Positions 6,788 to 10,025 of a stretch of DNA of 10,025 nucleotides are shown here, piece by piece. The translations under genes and the position numbers were made by a program. Source of the stretch: Candidatus Latescibacterota bacterium (GTDB taxonomy: Bacteria; Latescibacterota; MVCY01); assembly GCA_030629295.1 (NCBI GenBank), contig DAOVPH010000045.1, forward strand, positions 1-10,025. The letters are read 5' to 3'. A model generated the notes under the pieces. The model ran no database searches. It saw nothing but the letters and a program-made list of their open reading frames with translations, and was not told the origin of the DNA. How positions within the stretch are numbered: the stretch's first letter is position 1; each line of letters starts with the position of its first letter.

Positions 6788-6871
6788 TGTCATTGCGAGT
6801 GATAGCGAAGCAATCTCTAAGTAGCTGGAATTCAGTGGGATTGCTTTGTCGCTCCGCTCCTCGCAATGACA
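6788..6871. repeat. 84-base imperfect palindrome of the dispersed TCATTGCGAG type, in the mraY-ftsW gap
   Basis: TGTCATTGCGAG (6788-6799) and CTCGCAATGACA (6860-6871) are perfect 12-base terminal inverted repeats. A second pair, AGCAATC (6809-6815) and GATTGCT (6839-6845), continues the stem, with mismatched segments between and a central loop of about 23 bases. RNA from either strand could fold into a long hairpin. From memory, very similar sequences occur as many dispersed intergenic copies in assorted bacterial genomes, which suggests a non-autonomous MITE-like element. It encodes no credible protein. There is no T-run after it on the minus strand, so it is not a classic terminator. A 7-base direct repeat, AATGTTA, lies 8 bases outside the left end (6773-6779) and 11 bases outside the right end (6883-6889). 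It may be a degraded insertion footprint or chance. The rest of the 6709-6911 gap shows no gene and no murD remnant. Confidence 0.8.
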
Positions 6872-6911
6872 GGATGATTTGCAATGTTATTTTTGAAACG
6901 CTCTACTGGTC

Positions 6912-8000
6912 TTATCTGATTTTAAGTGTGCTCAAACTCAGCAGGGCAAAGAGCAGCCCCAGGATCCAGAAACGGATAACAATCTTAGATTCTCTCCACC
7001 CTTTCAGTTCAAAATGATGGTGAATGGGTGCCATAAGAAAGACTCTTTTCCCACGCCACTTAAAGGAGCAGACCTGAATTATGACTGAAAGCACCTCGAT
7101 CACCAACACCCCTCCAATGATCACCAGCAGTAACTCTTGTTTCACTAAGACAGCTACGATACCCAGAGACCCTCCTAAGGCCAGGGCACCTGTATCGCCC
7201 ATAAATACCTGGGCGGGATGGGCGTTGTACCACAAAAACCCCAGGCAAGCTCCCAAGACAGAAAGACAGAATACCGTCAGCTCCCCTGCTCCGGGCAGAT
7301 AGAGAATATTTAGGTAATGGCTGAAGACAGTGTGACCGGTCACATAACTAAAAGCAGCATACGCAGCTATGGCAATACCCACTATCCCAATTGCTAACCC
7401 ATCCAGTCCGTCAGTCAAATTGACCGCATTGGAAGTCGCTGTGACTACAAGAATCACCAAGGGGATATAGAACCACCGAAAATCAATGAGATAATTCTTT
7501 AGAAAAGTGAGATTTGTCTTGGTTGCCAACTGCTCAGAAGCGGGGTAAAGATAGAGAATAAGTCCAATAATCAAGCCTAAACCAATCTGGCCTATGAGCT
7601 TGTATCTACCCACCAATCCCTTTGGTACCTTTTTTACTGTCTTCAGGTAGTCGTCAACAAGGCCCACTGTGCCCATCCAGACCGTAGAGAAGAGAATCAA
7701 CAGCACATATCGATTAGACAGATCTGCCCACAGGAGCGTGGGAACAATGATCGCCAGAAGAATGAGGATTCCTCCCATCGTGGGAGTGCCTTGCTTAGAA
7801 CGATGCTCCTTTGGCAGATAGTCGTTGATCTGCTCACATAGTTGCCGATTCTTTAGTTTTCCAATAATCCAAGGGCCAAGGACAAAGCTTATAAGCAAGG
7901 CGGTTATAGCCGCATAGGCTGCTCTGAAGGTTATGTATCTGAATATGTTAAAACCAGAAAAATATTTCAGCAACTGTTTGTAAAAGAGGTAATAAAACAT
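6912..8000 (-). CDS. mraY: Phospho-N-acetylmuramoyl-pentapeptide-transferase MraY
   Basis: The protein has 362 residues, the standard MraY length, with about ten membrane spans. MraY transfers phospho-MurNAc-pentapeptide from UDP to undecaprenyl phosphate, making lipid I at the inner face of the cytoplasmic membrane. Family landmarks are KQGTPTMGG at 69-77, the Asp pair in VDDYLK at 115-120 (Asp116, Asp117), NAVNLTDGLDGLA at 191-203, FMGDTGALALGG at 266-277 with Asp269, and PIHHHFE at 325-331. All key catalytic positions are present. The ATG has a good AAGGAAAGG Shine-Dalgarno and lies 12 bases after the murF stop. The N-terminus starts MFYYLFYKQLL, as is common. Downstream comes a 203-base gap with a palindromic repeat instead of the usual murD. 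Confidence 0.97.
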   Translation of the reverse strand: MFYYLFYKQLLKYFSGFNIFRYITFRAAYAAITALLISFVLGPWIIGKLKNRQLCEQINDYLPKEHRSKQGTPTMGGILILLAIIVPTLLWADLSNRYVLLILFSTVWMGTVGLVDDYLKTVKKVPKGLVGRYKLIGQIGLGLIIGLILYLYPASEQLATKTNLTFLKNYLIDFRWFYIPLVILVVTATSNAVNLTDGLDGLAIGIVGIAIAAYAAFSYVTGHTVFSHYLNILYLPGAGELTVFCLSVLGACLGFLWYNAHPAQVFMGDTGALALGGSLGIVAVLVKQELLLVIIGGVLVIEVLSVIIQVCSFKWRGKRVFLMAPIHHHFELKGWRESKIVIRFWILGLLFALLSLSTLKIR

Positions 8001-8012
8001 ATCCCTTTCCTT

Positions 8013-9392
8013 TTAGCTCATATTCTCCATAATTTGTTCCATTTTGAGTCTCCGGGAACCTTTGATCAAAACCACATCCCCCGCTCTAAGTGACTGAGAA
8101 AGCCACTGAGAAATCCCCTGGTTATCTGGGAAGTGTCTCGCTTTTCTGGCCATTCCCAGGCCGGCCGCCTTTTGACAGGTTAGCTTCGACAACTCTCCTA
8201 CGGTGAACAGGTAATCTATATTGCTTTCTGCCACATACTGGCCAATCTGTTCGTGAGCCTGGGGGCCGTGCTTGCCAAGCTCTAACATATCCCCCAACAC
8301 GGCAATGCGTCGCCCTCGGTCCCTGGGCTCCAGGGATAAAAGCAGTTCCAATGCAGCTTTGGTCGAGGCCGGATTGGCGTTGTAGGTGTCGTTGATGAAC
8401 TTCACACCGTTTTTCTCCCGCATCTCACATCTTAAGGCAGTGAGGCGAAAATCCTCCAGCACCCCCTTGCACTCTTCCGGTGGTACACCCAAATGCTCCG
8501 CAACAGCTATAGATCCTAAGGCATTGTAAATATTATGTAATCCCGGTGCTTTAAGTTGAATCTCTGTCCCTCTCAGGCTAATCCTACCGCACCCATTCTG
8601 ATCCCAGCAAAGAACTTTCGCCTGAAAATCACTCCTGGCCTTGATTCCAAACTCTACGACTCTCCCCTTAACTTTCCTACTTATAGTCCGTAGGCGAGGG
8701 TCATCCATATTGAGCACAACAGTACCTGAGTTATTCAGATATTCTACCAGCTCTGCCTTAGATTGGGCTACCCTTTGGAGGGTGCCAAAACCCTGCAGGT
8801 GAGCCGGACCAATATTAGTAATGAGGCCCATCTCGGGAGCGGCTAATTCTGCAAGCTGTCTTATCTCCCCCGGGGCACTTGCCCCTAATTCTACCACTCC
8901 AATCTGGTGTTGAGGAGAAAGCCGTAAGAGTGTGAGAGGAAGACCAATATGGTTATTAAAATTACCCTCTGTCTTGAGCACCTTAAACCGAGTGCTCAGA
9001 ATCTCTGCGGTCATATCCTTTGTGGTGGTCTTGCCATTTGTCCCGGTGATGGCAACAAATGGAATGGAAAACCTCCTGCGGTAAAAAGCTGCCAGTCTGT
9101 GTAGGGCAAGTAAAGGACCATCTACTCTGATCAACAATCCACCACCGCTTTCGGGCGCCGGATAATCTCGCCGGACTACAGCTGCACTGGCACCTTTCTG
9201 GAATGCTTGGGGCACAAATTGGTGGCCATCAAATCTTTCTCCCTCGAGGGCAAAGAATATCTGCCCTCTCCGGAGCGTTCGGGAATCTATGGAAACACCT
9301 TCTGGATTGAGGCTCAGGGATGAATGGACAAGATTCCCCTTCACCTGGCCACCAACGGTGCCGATAATCTCTTCTATTGAAAGTCCTCTCAT
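8013..9392 (-). CDS. murF: UDP-N-acetylmuramoyl-tripeptide--D-alanyl-D-alanine ligase MurF
   Basis: The protein has 459 residues, normal for MurF. MurF uses ATP to add the D-Ala-D-Ala dipeptide to the UDP-MurNAc-tripeptide, the last cytoplasmic step before MraY. The N-terminal domain shows VSIDSRTLRRGQIFFALEG at 33-51. The P-loop TGTNGKTTTK is at 116-125, followed by TEGNFNNHIGLPLTLL at 141-156, which is diagnostic of MurF. SKAELVE at 211-217 holds the lysine that is carbamylated in the Mur ligase family. The C-terminal domain contains INDTYNANPAS at 333-343, LGDMLELG at 366-373 and VLIKGSRRLKME at 441-452. The ATG overlaps the murE stop in ATGA, so the two are translationally coupled. The D-Ala-D-Ala ligase that supplies its substrate is not in this window. 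Confidence 0.97.
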   Translation of the reverse strand: MRGLSIEEIIGTVGGQVKGNLVHSSLSLNPEGVSIDSRTLRRGQIFFALEGERFDGHQFVPQAFQKGASAAVVRRDYPAPESGGGLLIRVDGPLLALHRLAAFYRRRFSIPFVAITGTNGKTTTKDMTAEILSTRFKVLKTEGNFNNHIGLPLTLLRLSPQHQIGVVELGASAPGEIRQLAELAAPEMGLITNIGPAHLQGFGTLQRVAQSKAELVEYLNNSGTVVLNMDDPRLRTISRKVKGRVVEFGIKARSDFQAKVLCWDQNGCGRISLRGTEIQLKAPGLHNIYNALGSIAVAEHLGVPPEECKGVLEDFRLTALRCEMREKNGVKFINDTYNANPASTKAALELLLSLEPRDRGRRIAVLGDMLELGKHGPQAHEQIGQYVAESNIDYLFTVGELSKLTCQKAAGLGMARKARHFPDNQGISQWLSQSLRAGDVVLIKGSRRLKMEQIMENMS

Positions 9393-10025
9393 AGTCCAGT
9401 CTGCAGGATTTCTCTGACCACCAGGCGGTCGTCGAAGGGAATGGTCTTATCTCCGAATATCTGGTAATCTTCATGTCCCTTACCGGCAATGATCACTGCA
9501 TCTGTCCTTCGGGCAACCTTCAGGGCAGAGGCAATGGCTTCCTTCCGGTTAGGCACAACTTGATAGGCTCTTTTATTCATGCCTGGGGTGATTTGGTCGA
9601 TAATTTCGTCTGGGTCTTCATTGCGGGGATTATCCGAGGTGACAAAGCATAGATCTGCCATCTTAGAGGCCACTTTCCCCATAAGTGGACGCTTACCTCT
9701 GTCTCGATCGCCTCCACAGCCGAATACCAAGATGACCCGGCCAGAGGTCAGCTCCTTTACCGCTCCCAGAAGTACCTCCAACGCAACTGGGGTATGAGCA
9801 TAGTCAACCGTTATCGAGAATGGCTGACCGCAATCTATCTGCTCGAAGCGGCCGGGAATTCTCTGTACCTTTCCGATCGCCTCACCGATGAGCCGCAACC
9901 CTAAACCGTTCACAAGTCCCACTCCAATTGCTGCCAAGATATTTGTAATATTAAACTTGCCTTTTAGGCTTGTCTTAACTCTAAGTTCCCCCTCCGGGGT
10001 CTTCACCAGGAGTCTCATTCCCTTC
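9389..10025 (-). CDS. murE: UDP-MurNAc-tripeptide synthetase MurE, C-terminal part (gene runs off the right edge)
   Basis: About 211 codons are visible with no stop before the right edge. The Met codon at 10018 is internal, because the fragment lacks the N-terminal and P-loop regions of a roughly 490-residue MurE. Numbered from that Met, the fragment has the end of the central domain (LKGKFNITNILAA, 18-30), the C-terminal domain with VDYAHTPVALE (71-81), FGCGGDRDRGKRPLMG (99-114), SDNPRNEDP (128-136) and AGKGHEDYQ (178-186). MurE adds the third residue of the stem peptide to UDP-MurNAc-L-Ala-D-Glu. The DNPR motif (129-132) is the meso-diaminopimelate recognition signature; lysine-adding enzymes differ there. 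The stop overlaps the murF ATG by four bases. Confidence 0.95.
   Translation of the reverse strand, partial: KGMRLLVKTPEGELRVKTSLKGKFNITNILAAIGVGLVNGLGLRLIGEAIGKVQRIPGRFEQIDCGQPFSITVDYAHTPVALEVLLGAVKELTSGRVILVFGCGGDRDRGKRPLMGKVASKMADLCFVTSDNPRNEDPDEIIDQITPGMNKRAYQVVPNRKEAIASALKVARRTDAVIIAGKGHEDYQIFGDKTIPFDDRLVVREILQTGL

Noticed and set aside
6788..6871. Palindrome as an intrinsic terminator of mraY
   Set aside because: On the minus strand the hairpin is followed by AGTTATTGTAAC with no run of T, and the stem has large mismatched segments. Read-through to ftsW seems needed.
6787..7017. Plus-strand open frame of 76 codons starting in the palindrome
   Set aside because: Its first part (such as RSAPRNDR) is a chance translation of the palindromic repeat, and the rest is antisense to the 3' end of mraY. 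It has no ribosome binding site and no recognisable domain.

Overview
The window is a stretch of a bacterial division and cell-wall (dcw) gene cluster. Every credible gene lies on the minus strand. Read in the direction of transcription, from the right edge to the left, the order is murE (front half cut off by the window), murF, mraY, ftsW, murG, murC, murB, ftsQ, ftsA, and then the first codons of what should be ftsZ. Genes overlap or sit within about 100 bases of each other, except for a 203-base gap between mraY and ftsW. No credible gene lies on the plus strand.

The genes fall into two cooperating groups. MurB, MurC, MurE and MurF build UDP-MurNAc-pentapeptide in the cytoplasm. MraY and MurG turn it into lipid I and lipid II at the inner face of the membrane. 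FtsW polymerises lipid II at the septum, while FtsQ, FtsA and FtsZ belong to the division machinery that directs it. MurE carries a DNPR motif, which points to meso-diaminopimelate in the peptide stem.

Two steps often encoded in such clusters are missing here. There is no murD (D-Glu addition) between mraY and ftsW, where it usually sits, and no ddl (D-Ala-D-Ala ligase) near murB/ftsQ. The empty murD position holds an 84-base imperfect palindrome of the dispersed 'TCATTGCGAG ... GAAGCAATC' type. A possible promoter with a consensus -10 box sits in the murB-ftsQ gap and could drive ftsQ-ftsA-ftsZ separately.

The organism is a peptidoglycan-making bacterium of moderate G+C (roughly half by eye), probably of the meso-DAP type. 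The gene order and the palindrome family occur in several phyla, including many uncultured ones, so I do not name a taxon. This is mostly a conventional core region. I see no sign of a new defence, mobile or biosynthetic system. The points worth a second look are the murD gap with its repeat, the cysteine at the MurB catalytic serine position, and the possible internal promoter.
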